A DNA stretch of 64,000 nt from Akkermansiaceae bacterium (GCA_905182405.1 CAJJBQ010000001.1:682001-746000); one strand, 5' to 3'; shown: positions 36,686 to 46,417, counted from the stretch's first letter. Translations and numbers: made by a program. Notes: generated from the letters alone by a model not told the origin.

Positions 36686-37774
36686 ATGCAGGAAGAACTT
36701 CACGACGGAGCACTTTCGTTTTGTCTCAATATCGGGCCGATCGCTCTTGAAGTGACGGCGAATGGTGGTCATTTGACAGCTGGGTTTGATCTCGGGGAGC
36801 GAGTGGTCAGGCCCTATGCACCGGCTCTTTGGAAGCCGGATGAGGTCAGTGGGGATTTGCCGGTGTTGCTCACTCATTTACGAGGTGATTTCTTTTGTCT
36901 GCCTTTTGGGCCCCAAAGGAAAGGGCCTCCACATGGAGAGACGGCGAACGGGATTTGGGCCAAGGATGATTCAGAGGATGGGGAACTCCGGCTCTCGATG
37001 AGGACCGGTGATACCGATTGCCGGGTGACGAAGTCGATCCGGACGGTGGAGAACCACCGGGCTCTGTATCTTTCCCATACCATCGAGGGATTGAACGGGA
37101 AGTGGAGCTATGGAAGTCATCCCATTCTTGATTTTTCCAATCTAAAAGATGGTGAGGGGCGGGTGAGTACTTCGGCGTTTCGGTGGGGGTCGACTTATCA
37201 CGGGGTTTTTGCAAATCCGTTGGATAAGGAGTATCAATCGCTTCGCTCCGGTATCTTGTTTGATTCGCTTTCAGACGTTGAAATGATCGATGGCGGGAAG
37301 GCTGATTTGACCCGGTATCCGGCGCGGAAGGGATTTGAAGATCTGGTGATGATTGTCAGCGAGCAAGGGGAGGCGCCCTTTGCTTGGACGGCTTGCGTGC
37401 TTGATGGGTACGTTTGGTTTTCACTAAAGAAAGCGAGTGATTTTCCAGCGACATTACTCTGGATTTCAAACGGTGGACGTCATTCGGAGCCGTGGAATGG
37501 GGGTCACTTGAAACGCCTCGGCCTGGAGGAGGTCTGTTCGTATTTTTGTGACGACGTGGAAGACTCCCGTCGTGACCTTCTGGGGTCCAAGGAGATTCCA
37601 ACGACGAGGGAGTTTGACGGTTCTGCGGTGGCGCTCAAATTGATCCAGGCAGTCGCGACGGTGTCGGATCGCTTTGATATCGTGGCGGAAATATTACCCA
37701 AAGAAGGAGGAGTCGAATTGGTTTCCCAATCCGGAGTGAGGGTAGAGGTTCCTCTTGAATGGGAGTTTTTGTGA
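36686..37774 (+). CDS. Galactose mutarotase-like protein
   Basis: The 362-residue protein has no signal peptide. Its pattern of strands and blocks (LEVTANGGHLTAGFDLGER, FFCLPFGPQRKG, LYLSHTIEGLNGKW, LLWISNGGRHSEPWNGGH) fits the aldose-1-epimerase-like beta-sandwich superfamily. I do not see the canonical catalytic His-Glu arrangement with certainty. The lack of export and the position next to a sulfatase suggest handling of sugars after uptake. The exact subfamily is not recognised. Confidence 0.7.
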   Translation: MQEELHDGALSFCLNIGPIALEVTANGGHLTAGFDLGERVVRPYAPALWKPDEVSGDLPVLLTHLRGDFFCLPFGPQRKGPPHGETANGIWAKDDSEDGELRLSMRTGDTDCRVTKSIRTVENHRALYLSHTIEGLNGKWSYGSHPILDFSNLKDGEGRVSTSAFRWGSTYHGVFANPLDKEYQSLRSGILFDSLSDVEMIDGGKADLTRYPARKGFEDLVMIVSEQGEAPFAWTACVLDGYVWFSLKKASDFPATLLWISNGGRHSEPWNGGHLKRLGLEEVCSYFCDDVEDSRRDLLGSKEIPTTREFDGSAVALKLIQAVATVSDRFDIVAEILPKEGGVELVSQSGVRVEVPLEWEFL

Positions 37775-37819
37775 TCAAGCTCGAAGGTGCATCAGGCAGC
37801 GCCCCCTTTTTTTATTCTG

Positions 37820-38375
37820 TTAGATCCCGCTGAGCGTCCCGGTGCCCGAGGAAAAGCGATCAACCTCAATTCCGAGATGCTGGAAATAGGAGACAAATAG
37901 CTTATAAAGCGGTGGCGCTTTTTCCGGATCGAAGGACAGGTGTTGACCATGCTTGAAACGCCCGCCTGCCGCAATGACGGGAAGGTTCGTGTTGTTGTGA
38001 CTTGACGCGTTTCCAAGATTGGAACCTGAGAAAATGGCAGTTTGATCCAAGAGGCTGAGCCCTCCTTCCTTCCCATGATGACTGAGGTTGTGCCAATCTT
38101 CATCAACTCCCGCCAACACCTTTTCCAACGATTGAATCACCTCATGCAAGATCTTTGGATCGGGCAGCTTCTCCTTCTCCGGCGGCATGTCACCACTCTT
38201 CAAAGCATCTAGAATCAAGAATCAGGTCTCGCCATGCTCACCTCTCGCCGAAGGACCACCGAGAGTATCAAACCGAAGTTTCCCCTTCTGTTTCTCCGGG
38301 CTATGACACTTGAAACAATGATTCTCCAAAAACGCCCCCATCTCCGGAGCATTCACCAACGACACATTACTTTCA
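37820..38375 (-). pseudogene. Collapsed DUF1592-DUF1552 locus
   Basis: Read from 38375, a PSCyt1 haem domain is visible (EMGAFLENHCFKCHSPEKQK, then GKLRFDTL) without a start. A TGA at 38222-38224 interrupts it, and it continues [18 protein letters not shown]. At about [11 protein letters not shown] it joins in frame to the C-terminus of DUF1552: [35 protein letters not shown] and [19 protein letters not shown]. So the 5' end of a cytochrome gene has been fused to the 3' end of a DUF1552 gene, with everything between deleted. Confidence 0.8.
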
Positions 38376-38412
38376 CGCTACCGATGACGTGAACGAGACC
38401 AAGACGTAGCCT

Positions 38413-40359
38413 TTATTTGAGCTTCCAGTTCTCGTCAAAGAACCCCGCATCGACGATTTTCCCGGGGCGGTTGGGGCCGGGCTTTTCGGAGAGATCGATG
38501 ATAGCCCAGTCGGGGAGTTTGGGGACCTGGCGGGCGTTGTTGAGGTAGTCGAATTCGCGGTAGGTGAAGCTGCTGTTGAGAACGACGTAGCGAATTGGGT
38601 AGAGCGGGTTGGGGTAGATCATGATGAGCGCATGTTTGTTCGCGTCATAGGTCTTGGAGCCGACGGTGATTTTTTGAGAATCCCATTGAATGGGAAGTTT
38701 CGGCATGATTCTCGCAAGGAAGGTGTTCGTAGAGGGATTACCCCATAGGATGAGGTTGTGCTTGCCGATCTCATCATTGTCGATCTCGATGTCAGCTTTC
38801 ACGCGGACATCGCCACGGAACTGCTGACGCCAGTGGGTCATGGCACGATTGCGTTCTGATTTCTCCCATATTCCAAATGGATCGTTCGTGGTTTTCCCGG
38901 GAGTGACGAAGAGAAAAGAACTCATGAAGGCGTCATCGATGGGCCCCTGCATCAGGTGATGTTTGTTGAAGGAAGTAACTGGAGGGAGACCAAGTTTCCA
39001 TGTTCCGCTCTCCTTGAACAATCGCGCTTCCCAAGATCGTCTTGCGGTATTGGCAGGAGCGGTGATTTTCTGGCCCGCGATTTTGATGAGGGGTAAAGGA
39101 CCGTGAAAGGGTGAATGACCGGTCGGGAAGGAAAGGGTGAGAGCAGAGATATTTTCAACTTCTTCAATCGTGATTCCGTGAGATGAATAGGTGGCTTTGA
39201 GATATGCGCGTTTCCAGTGCTCTTCCATGCGGTCGATCTGGGTCCAGTAGAGTTTGTGGTAGCGCAAGGTGTAGGTTTCGAAGCGGACCGTTTTCGGGAA
39301 TCGTTGCCGGCCGGATTTAGCAGCGGCATCGACGAGTTTGGAGATTTGTTCTTTGGCGCCGGCTTCGATTTTATGCGCGGTCTTTGGTCCGATGATATGA
39401 GTGAGAGGGAGGCCTCTTTTTTTGAGCGCGGATTCCATCATGTCAGCGGCTTGCTTTTGCTGATCGATCTCACCGGAGTAGGCCACGGTGGGGAGGTTGG
39501 TGAGATTGGCGGCGTAGTCGGTGCAGTCGTAGAGATGCCAGAGCGTTCTTTGGAAAGGAAGAGCCGCGGGTTCTTTGCCGCCGCACATTTTGAGGAACTC
39601 CTCGGTCTCGGAAAATCCTGCGCCCGGATTGGCGACACACCATTGATCGGCGTAATGAACGGCGAATTGCCAGCAAGCGGCTCCGCCCATCGAGAAACCG
39701 CGGACCGCGATACGGTCGTCATCGATGCGGTAGTTCTTCTTGGCATGGGCGAGGGCTTCGAGGCAATCGATCTCGCCTGCGAATTTATTGGCATTGGAGA
39801 AGCGGGCGTAGGGATGGAGGACGATTGTCTCGGCCGGGGTGTATTGTCCGGCTTGGGTGCGACGGCGTTCCATGAAGTGGACTTCATTAACCTTGTCGTC
39901 ACGACCGTGGAACCAGAAGTCGAGGCGGTGGGATTGATCCCCTGAGAAATCGTAGCTCTTGGGGATGACGAGTCCGTAAGGCTGGACTGAGCCATCGATC
40001 TCGGAACGGAAGCCCCGGACGACGAGGCCGGCTTTTTTGGTCCAAGGTGCTTTGCCATTTTTTAGTGATTTTGCGCGGGCGAGTCCTTCCCTGAGTTGGT
40101 TCTTGGCAAAGCTCAGTTCGTTGGGTTTTTGAAATTCTTGATGCTTTAGGGCATCATATGTTCCCTTATAGAAAATCTCCACATCCGGTAGGAGTGGATG
40201 CTTGCTGATCGGGAGCATCGCCTCTTTGAGTTCAGCAAGTCCTTTTTCGAACAGGGCTTGATCCTCCGTGGAGATCTTAATGCCAAGGGGAGGAATTCGA
40301 CGGATGTCCTGAGCGCTGGCGAAGGAGAGACAGAGAAAAACAGGAATGAGCCAACGCAT
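38413..40359 (-). CDS. Large secreted prolyl-oligopeptidase-like hydrolase
   Basis: The 648-residue protein has a signal peptide ending near SFASA. An alpha/beta-hydrolase core lies at about residues 115-350: RLDFWFHGRDDKVNEVHFM, an elbow GFSMGGAACWQFA with the nucleophile Ser, and a His candidate in IGPKTAHKIEAGAK. The C-terminal 290 residues form a separate domain (SFNKHHLMQGPIDDAFMSSF) with no family name known to me. It probably hydrolyses an ester or peptide in the periplasm or outside. It is divergent from the sulfatase gene at 40449, with 90 bases between. Confidence 0.8.
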   Translation of the reverse strand: MRWLIPVFLCLSFASAQDIRRIPPLGIKISTEDQALFEKGLAELKEAMLPISKHPLLPDVEIFYKGTYDALKHQEFQKPNELSFAKNQLREGLARAKSLKNGKAPWTKKAGLVVRGFRSEIDGSVQPYGLVIPKSYDFSGDQSHRLDFWFHGRDDKVNEVHFMERRRTQAGQYTPAETIVLHPYARFSNANKFAGEIDCLEALAHAKKNYRIDDDRIAVRGFSMGGAACWQFAVHYADQWCVANPGAGFSETEEFLKMCGGKEPAALPFQRTLWHLYDCTDYAANLTNLPTVAYSGEIDQQKQAADMMESALKKRGLPLTHIIGPKTAHKIEAGAKEQISKLVDAAAKSGRQRFPKTVRFETYTLRYHKLYWTQIDRMEEHWKRAYLKATYSSHGITIEEVENISALTLSFPTGHSPFHGPLPLIKIAGQKITAPANTARRSWEARLFKESGTWKLGLPPVTSFNKHHLMQGPIDDAFMSSFLFVTPGKTTNDPFGIWEKSERNRAMTHWRQQFRGDVRVKADIEIDNDEIGKHNLILWGNPSTNTFLARIMPKLPIQWDSQKITVGSKTYDANKHALIMIYPNPLYPIRYVVLNSSFTYREFDYLNNARQVPKLPDWAIIDLSEKPGPNRPGKIVDAGFFDENWKLK

Positions 40360-40448
40360 CGTTGATTTTGATACCTGCCTGGAGGAATAAATATTACATC
40401 TTCGGCTTTGCTGATTTGAAGACGATCCTCTAAGATTGAGTCACCTCC

Positions 40449-41750
40449 ATGATGAAAATCCCTCTCGCCATTTCCCGGGTTCTTGCCCTTTTTTCCCTGT
40501 TGTTCGCTCCGTTGATTGCTCGGAAACCGAATGTCATCATCATCTATACCGATGACCAAGGCACCATCGACATGAACTGCTACGGAGCGAAGGATCTTGT
40601 CACGCCTCATATGGATGGGCTGGCCAAGCGCGGGGTCCGATTCACCCAGTTTTACTCCGCCGCGCCCGTTTGTTCTCCGTCTCGTGTGGGATTATTGACC
40701 GGGCGAACACCACAGCATGGTGGCTTGAATGGCAACGTCGGACTCGACTCGGTCGGCATGCCTTCCGAGCAAATTACGATTGCCGAGGAACTTAAAAAGT
40801 CGGGCTATGCCACTGCGCATATTGGAAAGTGGCATCTCGGCCATCACAAAGAGACCATCCCCAATGGCCAGGGCTTCGATTATTCCTTCGGCCATCTTGT
40901 CGGGTGCATCGACAATTACTCACACTTTTTCTACTGGAGTGGTCCCAACAAGCACGACCTTTGGAGAAATGGAAAAGAGGTTTTTCACAACGGTGAGTTC
41001 TTTCCAGACCTCATGGTCAAGGAGGCCGGTGAGTTTATCGAGCAAAACAAGGAAAACCCTTTCTTGATCTACTTTGCACTGAACACGCCCCACTACCCAT
41101 ATCAAGGTTCACCCGAGTGGCTCGAGCATTACAAGGATCTTCCCTACCCTCGCAATCTCTACGCCGCCTTTCTTTCAACCACTGATGATCGGATTGGAAA
41201 CTTGCTGAAGAAAGTTGAGGACGCGGGATTGACAAAAGACACCATCGTCATTTTTCAATCGGACCACGGTGCCTCGGAAGAAGTACGCGCCCACAATGGC
41301 GGCGGTAGCGCCGGTCCTCATCGCGGAGCCAAGTTTAGCCTCTACGAGGGAGGGATCCGTGTTCCCGCCATCATCTCCTGGCCGGGCAAACTCCCTGAAA
41401 ACGAAACCCGCGATCAAATCGCAACGGGTTGCGATTGGTATCCCACTCTTCTGGAACTTTGTGATGTTCCCGCGGCTGGTCACAAAATCGATGGCAAGAG
41501 TCTCCTGCCCGTCATCAATTCAAGTAAAATCCCGACTTCTCATGAGCGCTTCAATTGGAAATCAGGCAAGGCGGTTGCCATCCGCGAAGGAAAATGGAAG
41601 TTGATCGTGACCGGAAAAAAGATCGAACTTTATGATCTGCCGAATGACTTGGGTGAATCCAATAATCTCTCGAAAGAACATCCCGGAATTGTCGCGCGAC
41701 TACAAAAAACGAGCAGGGATTATTGGCGGAGCATCACCCAGGTGAAGTGA
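40449..41750 (+). CDS. Secreted sulfatase
   Basis: The 433-residue protein carries a signal peptide (MMKIPLAISRVLALFSLLFA). The formylglycine site is canonical: VCSPSRVGLLTGRTP with Cys75. Metal and substrate residues appear in IIYTDDQGTID, HIGKWHLGHHK, NTPHYPYQ and FQSDHGAS. The C-terminal strand IREGKWKLIVTG is typical. It should be active after Cys oxidation and should hydrolyse sulfate esters on glycans. Its stop lies two bases before the end of the convergent SGNH/dehydrogenase gene. Confidence 0.93.
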   Translation: MMKIPLAISRVLALFSLLFAPLIARKPNVIIIYTDDQGTIDMNCYGAKDLVTPHMDGLAKRGVRFTQFYSAAPVCSPSRVGLLTGRTPQHGGLNGNVGLDSVGMPSEQITIAEELKKSGYATAHIGKWHLGHHKETIPNGQGFDYSFGHLVGCIDNYSHFFYWSGPNKHDLWRNGKEVFHNGEFFPDLMVKEAGEFIEQNKENPFLIYFALNTPHYPYQGSPEWLEHYKDLPYPRNLYAAFLSTTDDRIGNLLKKVEDAGLTKDTIVIFQSDHGASEEVRAHNGGGSAGPHRGAKFSLYEGGIRVPAIISWPGKLPENETRDQIATGCDWYPTLLELCDVPAAGHKIDGKSLLPVINSSKIPTSHERFNWKSGKAVAIREGKWKLIVTGKKIELYDLPNDLGESNNLSKEHPGIVARLQKTSRDYWRSITQVK

Positions 41751-41752
41751 GC

Positions 41753-44700
41753 TTATTTAACGATCATTTCGCCCTTCATGATGGTCCAGTGGCCGGGGAA
41801 GGTGCATAGGAATGGATAGGTTCCCGGTTGTGACGGGGCTTTGAAGCGGAGGGTCTGGGTTTGACCAACTTTGAGCATTTTGGAGGCGTGCAGGATCCGT
41901 TTGTCATCCGGGATGAATTGCTTCTTGGCAGCTTGTGGATCGGCGGCCATGAGGTTGGATTTTTCTCCGATTTCTTCGATGGGAGTGTCCTTCGCCAGGA
42001 TGAGGAGATTGTGTTCGGTGGCGTCGGGGTTGGAGAAGACCAGCTTAACAGGCTGCCCGGCTTTGACGGTGAATTTGTCCTTGGTGAAGAGGAGACGCTC
42101 GGGGATGGTGCCGATCTTGATGGTGGCGAGATTTTTTTGGCGGTCGAACTTCTTTTCATCCTTGGTGAGCTTTTCAACAACGGCCTTTTTAACTGATGAG
42201 AGCCTGGCCAGTTTTTCCTTGGTGTCGGGTAGCCAATGGGATTTGAGGGCGGTGGAGTTGAAGGAGGTGCGGATGGCGTAGGCGAGGTGGGTTCCGGCCG
42301 GTTGATCAAGGGTTGGATAGATTGCTCGAATAATCGCCCGGCGCCGTCTGGAAGTAATGTCAATAGCCCCTGGGCTTGGATTGCTTTGAGAAGATAGAAC
42401 GTAGGATGCACAGAGAACAGTTTCGCGGCGGACGTGTTGGGAGGGATGAGATGCACCATAGCGAAGGAGTTCTTCCAGGATCAGTGGAGGGGTTTTTGCA
42501 AAACGGAGGGGACCGAAGGCCGAAGCGGCGACGAGATGATCATCGGAGCGGATGAGCCTCTCTAACAGTTCGAGATTAGTTTGATCGAGAGCCTGATGAA
42601 GCCAGAGGGCTTCGAGGAGGTGAAGCGGGTTTGTTTGTTTGGCGGTCCACTCGGAAAGAGACTTGAGGATCACATCGCGTGGAGGCATCACGCTATCGAA
42701 GTGTAAAGAAGGCAGGTTGGCCCGCGCACGGAGCTCGCGTTTGGCCCAGTAACGGGTGCGGTAGTGGGGGGACTTTAAGTGATCGAGGAGTTGAGAAATG
42801 GAAGAACCGGCAATCTTGGGAGCTTCGGCGAGTTTGGCTCCTTTGGGAACGATGCGCCAAATGCGGCCGGCTTTGCGGTCACGGCGGGGGTCGCGGAGTG
42901 AGTATTGGGCGTGACCTTTGACGGGATTGTACCAATCGCATACGTAGCACGCGCCTTGTGGTCCGAAGCGGAGATCGACGGGGATGAAGGAAAGATTGGT
43001 GGAGAAGATGAGGTCGAATTGAAATTTTTCGGCAAAGTGATCTTCGTTTTCGGTCCAGGTATGGAACTCGATTTTGTTGGTGGCTTTGTAGCGTGCTTTG
43101 ATGAAGCCGCCTTGCATTTCCTTGGGCCAGAAATCGTGGGAGATGAAGTCGTGGCCACAGGTGCCGGAGTAGGCTTGCATGCCCTTTGCGGGCGGGTGTT
43201 GGCCGGCTTCCTGAGTGAAGCCGTTACCAGATTTGGGGACGCGGGGGTAGGCGGGGTTGGTCGCGTGGAAGGTCGAGGCGAAGACGGGGTGCGAGGCGAC
43301 ATGGTTGCCCCAGGGATCGAAGGTCACGCCCCAGGGATTGGTGTTGGGGTAGGAGCCGAAGGCGGTGAGCTTTTTGGTGGAGGGGTGGTAGAGGAACCAG
43401 GAGGAGTTTTTGGCGCGAATGGGGCCGTAAGCTGTTTCGGTTTGGGTGTTGTGGAAGATGGATTCACGGAACAGGAGATCGCCGCCGGGCGTCCAGGTGA
43501 AGTCGTGGAGGGCGTGGTGGGAGTCCTCGCAACCGAAGCCGGTGAAGACGATCTCGCGAGTGTCCATTTTTCCGTCGCCATCAACATCGGAAAGGTGGGT
43601 GAGGTGCGGCTCTTCGGAACAATAGACGCCGCCGTTGCCATCGAGCACGAATGAGAGCGGGATATGGAGGTCGTCGGCCCAAGTGGTGCACTTGTCGGCT
43701 TTGCCATCCTGATCGGTGTCTTCCAGGATGATGATCTTATCGCATGGTTTCTGACCGGGATAGATGTGCGGGTAGGTGACGGAGGTGGAGACCCAGAGGC
43801 GGCCGCGTTCGTCCCAGCGCATTTGGATGGGGCAGGCCATTTCGGGGAAATCTTCTTCGGATGCGAAGCAGTTGACCTCGAAACGGGGATCGACCTTGAA
43901 AGCTGCTTTTTCATCGGCGACGGAGAGGAACTTGTTGGCTCCACGGGAGAGGAGGACGTCGTCGAGTTTGGGAATGTTGGAGTCGTCAGGCTGGACGAGT
44001 TTTCCGGTGGAGGCGGTGGTGTGAATCGCCGTGTCGCGATTTTCGACCATGAAGTCGAAGTTCCTCATCGCGGGGAGAAAGTCGAGGTAGCCGTAGGATT
44101 TGTTGCGACCGCCGGTGTAGTAGAAGGTGTTGAGTGGACGGTAGCGATAGAAGAATTGGGAGGCTTTATCGACGACGAGTTTACGGAGGTCTTCGTTGAT
44201 GACGGTGGGGTCTTTTTGGAAGAGGGATTTGAAGGCAGCGTTGGAGAAGCGAAGATGGCCGTGGGCGTTGTGCTGGTGTCCATCGATGGTTCGGGTGATG
44301 CGACGGCTGGCAACGATGTTAATTTTAGTGGGCTCGAAGACGTCGACGAAGCCGATCTTGTGTTTGGCAGCGCCTTCGGCAAGGGCGGCGGTATAAAGTG
44401 AGAGGTTGGCGTTGTTAGCGGTGCCAGCTTTGACTTGGGCAATATCCTCGTTGGCAGCAGGTGAGAGGAGGACAATCCGGGGAGCGGTCTTGCCGTTGTA
44501 GGCTTGTGACTTGAGATGGGTCAGGAACGTGTCGAGGCGCTCTTTGAAGGCGGGGAGGCCTTCTTTGCCGGCGAACGATTCATTGAAGCCGTAGGCCGCG
44601 ATAATGACGTCGGCTTTGAAGTAGGCGAGGTGTTGGTCGAGGTCGCCGAAGTTGTCGGGACGCGGCATCAGGTCCACTTCGTCGGCAGGCCAGGCGAGGT

Positions 44701-44980
44701 TGCGGACCGTGAGTTTGTGATTTGAGTGATGCTGGTGGAGGAGAGTTTCGAGATGTCCGAAGCGACGTTCGGCATCGAGAAGGAGGTTGCCGATGAGGGC
44801 AATGCGCGTGCCGGGCTCAAGCTTGAGGGGCAGGGTGGTGGTAACAGGTGCAGCGGTCTTGGGGCGCGGCGAGGTCTTGAGGTTAATATAGTAATTCGCC
44901 AGCTTCGGGTCCTTTTTTGGAGAGGGCCTTTTTACCTCGGTGTTCTTGGCGTCCTTCTTTTTTACTTCCCCGCTTTTTTT
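41753..44980 (-). CDS. SGNH hydrolase / PVC-type dehydrogenase / HEAT / cupredoxin fusion
   Basis: The frame is open from 44980 and has no ATG before the first domain. It begins with a lysine-rich linker, then an SGNH hydrolase domain (ALIGNLLLDAER, AYGFNESFAG, DGHQHNAHGH). Next is the PVC-type membrane-bound dehydrogenase / sorbosone-dehydrogenase-like propeller (FPEMACPIQMRWDERGRLW, FGCEDSHHALHDFTW, ACYVCDWYNPVKGH), then HEAT-like helices. It ends in a type I copper domain: His in ATEHNLLILA, then Cys and His in FLCTFPGHW and Met in IMKGEM. Most relatives end in a CxxCH haem domain; here a cupredoxin takes that place. The ThuA frame upstream overlaps it across an A9 tract, so both may form one product. 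Confidence 0.8.
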   Translation of the reverse strand, partial: KKSGEVKKKDAKNTEVKRPSPKKDPKLANYYINLKTSPRPKTAAPVTTTLPLKLEPGTRIALIGNLLLDAERRFGHLETLLHQHHSNHKLTVRNLAWPADEVDLMPRPDNFGDLDQHLAYFKADVIIAAYGFNESFAGKEGLPAFKERLDTFLTHLKSQAYNGKTAPRIVLLSPAANEDIAQVKAGTANNANLSLYTAALAEGAAKHKIGFVDVFEPTKINIVASRRITRTIDGHQHNAHGHLRFSNAAFKSLFQKDPTVINEDLRKLVVDKASQFFYRYRPLNTFYYTGGRNKSYGYLDFLPAMRNFDFMVENRDTAIHTTASTGKLVQPDDSNIPKLDDVLLSRGANKFLSVADEKAAFKVDPRFEVNCFASEEDFPEMACPIQMRWDERGRLWVSTSVTYPHIYPGQKPCDKIIILEDTDQDGKADKCTTWADDLHIPLSFVLDGNGGVYCSEEPHLTHLSDVDGDGKMDTREIVFTGFGCEDSHHALHDFTWTPGGDLLFRESIFHNTQTETAYGPIRAKNSSWFLYHPSTKKLTAFGSYPNTNPWGVTFDPWGNHVASHPVFASTFHATNPAYPRVPKSGNGFTQEAGQHPPAKGMQAYSGTCGHDFISHDFWPKEMQGGFIKARYKATNKIEFHTWTENEDHFAEKFQFDLIFSTNLSFIPVDLRFGPQGACYVCDWYNPVKGHAQYSLRDPRRDRKAGRIWRIVPKGAKLAEAPKIAGSSISQLLDHLKSPHYRTRYWAKRELRARANLPSLHFDSVMPPRDVILKSLSEWTAKQTNPLHLLEALWLHQALDQTNLELLERLIRSDDHLVAASAFGPLRFAKTPPLILEELLRYGASHPSQHVRRETVLCASYVLSSQSNPSPGAIDITSRRRRAIIRAIYPTLDQPAGTHLAYAIRTSFNSTALKSHWLPDTKEKLARLSSVKKAVVEKLTKDEKKFDRQKNLATIKIGTIPERLLFTKDKFTVKAGQPVKLVFSNPDATEHNLLILAKDTPIEEIGEKSNLMAADPQAAKKQFIPDDKRILHASKMLKVGQTQTLRFKAPSQPGTYPFLCTFPGHWTIMKGEMIVK

Positions 44981-45978
44981 TTAGGCATGATGGGCGACTT
45001 TATGTCGGCCAGGTCGGAGGGCTTCACGCCTTTGACTTCACCACCGAAGCTGAACGAGCTGGGTTTGTAGTCTCCCATGAAATCGATTTTGGAATCGGCC
45101 TTGATGTCCTTTTCCATGCCGGCGGCCCAGTAGATGCCGTTAAGAATGAGGCGGCGGTAGTTAGGGTCGAGAATGTCTTGCGAGGCGCCTTGCGTGGAGT
45201 GGAAGACGCGGGCTTTTTTGCCGGACTTGGATTTATATTCACGCGTCCAGGTGGAGGGGCTGGGCTTCTTGGTTTCGTCGGCCGGGGAATCCTTGGTCAT
45301 GCCATTGAGAGGCTGGCTTTCAGTGAGGACGGTGAAGGTGTCATCGGGGATGCCAACATAGGCACCTGCCATAGTGAGGGCGTTGTCAGCGACTCCGGTG
45401 AGGATGACGTTGCTCTTTTGCGCGGGAAGAATCTGAATGCGGGTGGCTTGCTTGTGGTTTCTGCCGTAGTGTCCAACCCAAGTGTTTCCGAGAACCTGGT
45501 GGCCGAAGCCTTTTTCGAATTCCTTGCCCTTATACTGGAAGCTGTAGTGGGAGTATTTTTTGCCTGCAGGGATTTTGAAGGCGTGGGAGGATGTCCGGAG
45601 TCCAACGACGGGACCGCCGCGATCGACGTAGTCGGCGATGTGTTTCATCTGGTCATCGGGGAGATCGAGGAAGCGGGCGAAGATGACCATGAGATCGGCT
45701 GTCTTGAGGGCTTCGAGACCGTCGATGTTGGAGGCGCCGGCTTTGATAAACCCCTTCTCATCAACTCCGAAGCAAACGGTGGTTTTGAAACCGTGGTGCT
45801 CGGCGAGGATGCGGGCAAGAGCGGGGCAGGTTTCCTCGGTGCGATACTCGTGGTCAGAGGCGACGAAGACGATGTGCTTTCCTTTGCCGGGGCCGGAAGA
45901 TCCTTCGTAAACGACTGGATTTGCCAGCGCGATTGAAAATGAGAGGAGAGAGGAGAGAGCGATCAGGATGAACTTCAT
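44962..45978 (-). CDS. ThuA-domain protein
   Basis: About 338 residues from the ATG at 45978, which starts a signal peptide (MKFILIALSSLLSFSIALA). The ThuA glutamine-amidotransferase-like fold follows: GKHIVFVASDHEYRTEE, LMVIFARFLDLPDDQM, VGLRTSSHAFK and ARVFHSTQGASQDILD. ThuA proteins in this phylum are secreted and associated with sugar utilisation; no reaction is fixed. The stop codon comes 10 bases after an A9 run, and the next frame continues without a start. A larger fused protein of roughly 1400 residues is therefore possible. Confidence 0.85.
   Translation of the reverse strand: MKFILIALSSLLSFSIALANPVVYEGSSGPGKGKHIVFVASDHEYRTEETCPALARILAEHHGFKTTVCFGVDEKGFIKAGASNIDGLEALKTADLMVIFARFLDLPDDQMKHIADYVDRGGPVVGLRTSSHAFKIPAGKKYSHYSFQYKGKEFEKGFGHQVLGNTWVGHYGRNHKQATRIQILPAQKSNVILTGVADNALTMAGAYVGIPDDTFTVLTESQPLNGMTKDSPADETKKPSPSTWTREYKSKSGKKARVFHSTQGASQDILDPNYRRLILNGIYWAAGMEKDIKADSKIDFMGDYKPSSFSFGGEVKGVKPSDLADIKSPIMPKKKAGK
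44974..44982 (-). other. A9 homopolymer at frame junction
   Basis: Nine consecutive A (minus strand) encode the KKK before the ThuA stop. A -1 slip here, or one additional A, would join the ThuA frame to the SGNH/dehydrogenase/cupredoxin frame, which lacks its own start. The run resembles slippery A-rich sites, but no stimulatory structure was checked. Confidence 0.6.
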
Positions 45979-46241
45979 GAGTTTGAGAGTAGCTGGGATC
46001 TTATTGGGGAGTTGGACAATACGAGTCGATTGTTGCCAATCATTCCAGAGAATGTGCATTTTTTTGAGCTGATCAGTTTGAATGGAGAAAATTTGCGATA
46101 TTGTTGGAGAATGTTTCGAAAGGGAGAGGGAGCGAAAACTCTCCCAGTCAATCAGGTCGCGCAGTTTTAAAATGCCGACGATGCGTTGGGTCGCCGCTTT
46201 TTGATGATCCAACTGGGGGAAAGGGAGTCTGAGAGATAGTC

Positions 46242-46390
46242 CTATTTGATTAGGATGGTTTTGAGAAATTTGACCGTTTCAGGGGCGATGAGATTATATC
46301 CCTCGTTGTTGGGATGACGGTCTTGTTACCACTGCCTGATGTGGCCAAAGAGGGGATCGAATGAAGAGTCATCCGGAAGGACGATCTCCA
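46242..46390 (-). pseudogene. SGNH/GDSL hydrolase C-terminal relic
   Basis: The minus strand encodes SFDPLFGHIRQW, a stop, then QDRHPNNEGYNLIAPETVKF and LKTILIK with a final TAG at 46242-46244. HPNNEGY is the conserved catalytic His block V of SGNH hydrolases. No other part of such a gene is present nearby. Confidence 0.6.
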
Positions 46391-46417
46391 TTACGATCCG
46401 GTTCTGCTAGAGGTTGG

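Noticed and set aside
43664..44401. Long plus-strand ORF antisense to the SGNH/dehydrogenase gene
   Set aside because: Glycine/valine/aspartate-rich shadow of a strongly coding minus strand; no domain or start signal.
44917..45936. 339-codon plus-strand ORF antisense to ThuA
   Set aside because: Shadow frame; ThuA motifs lie on the minus strand.
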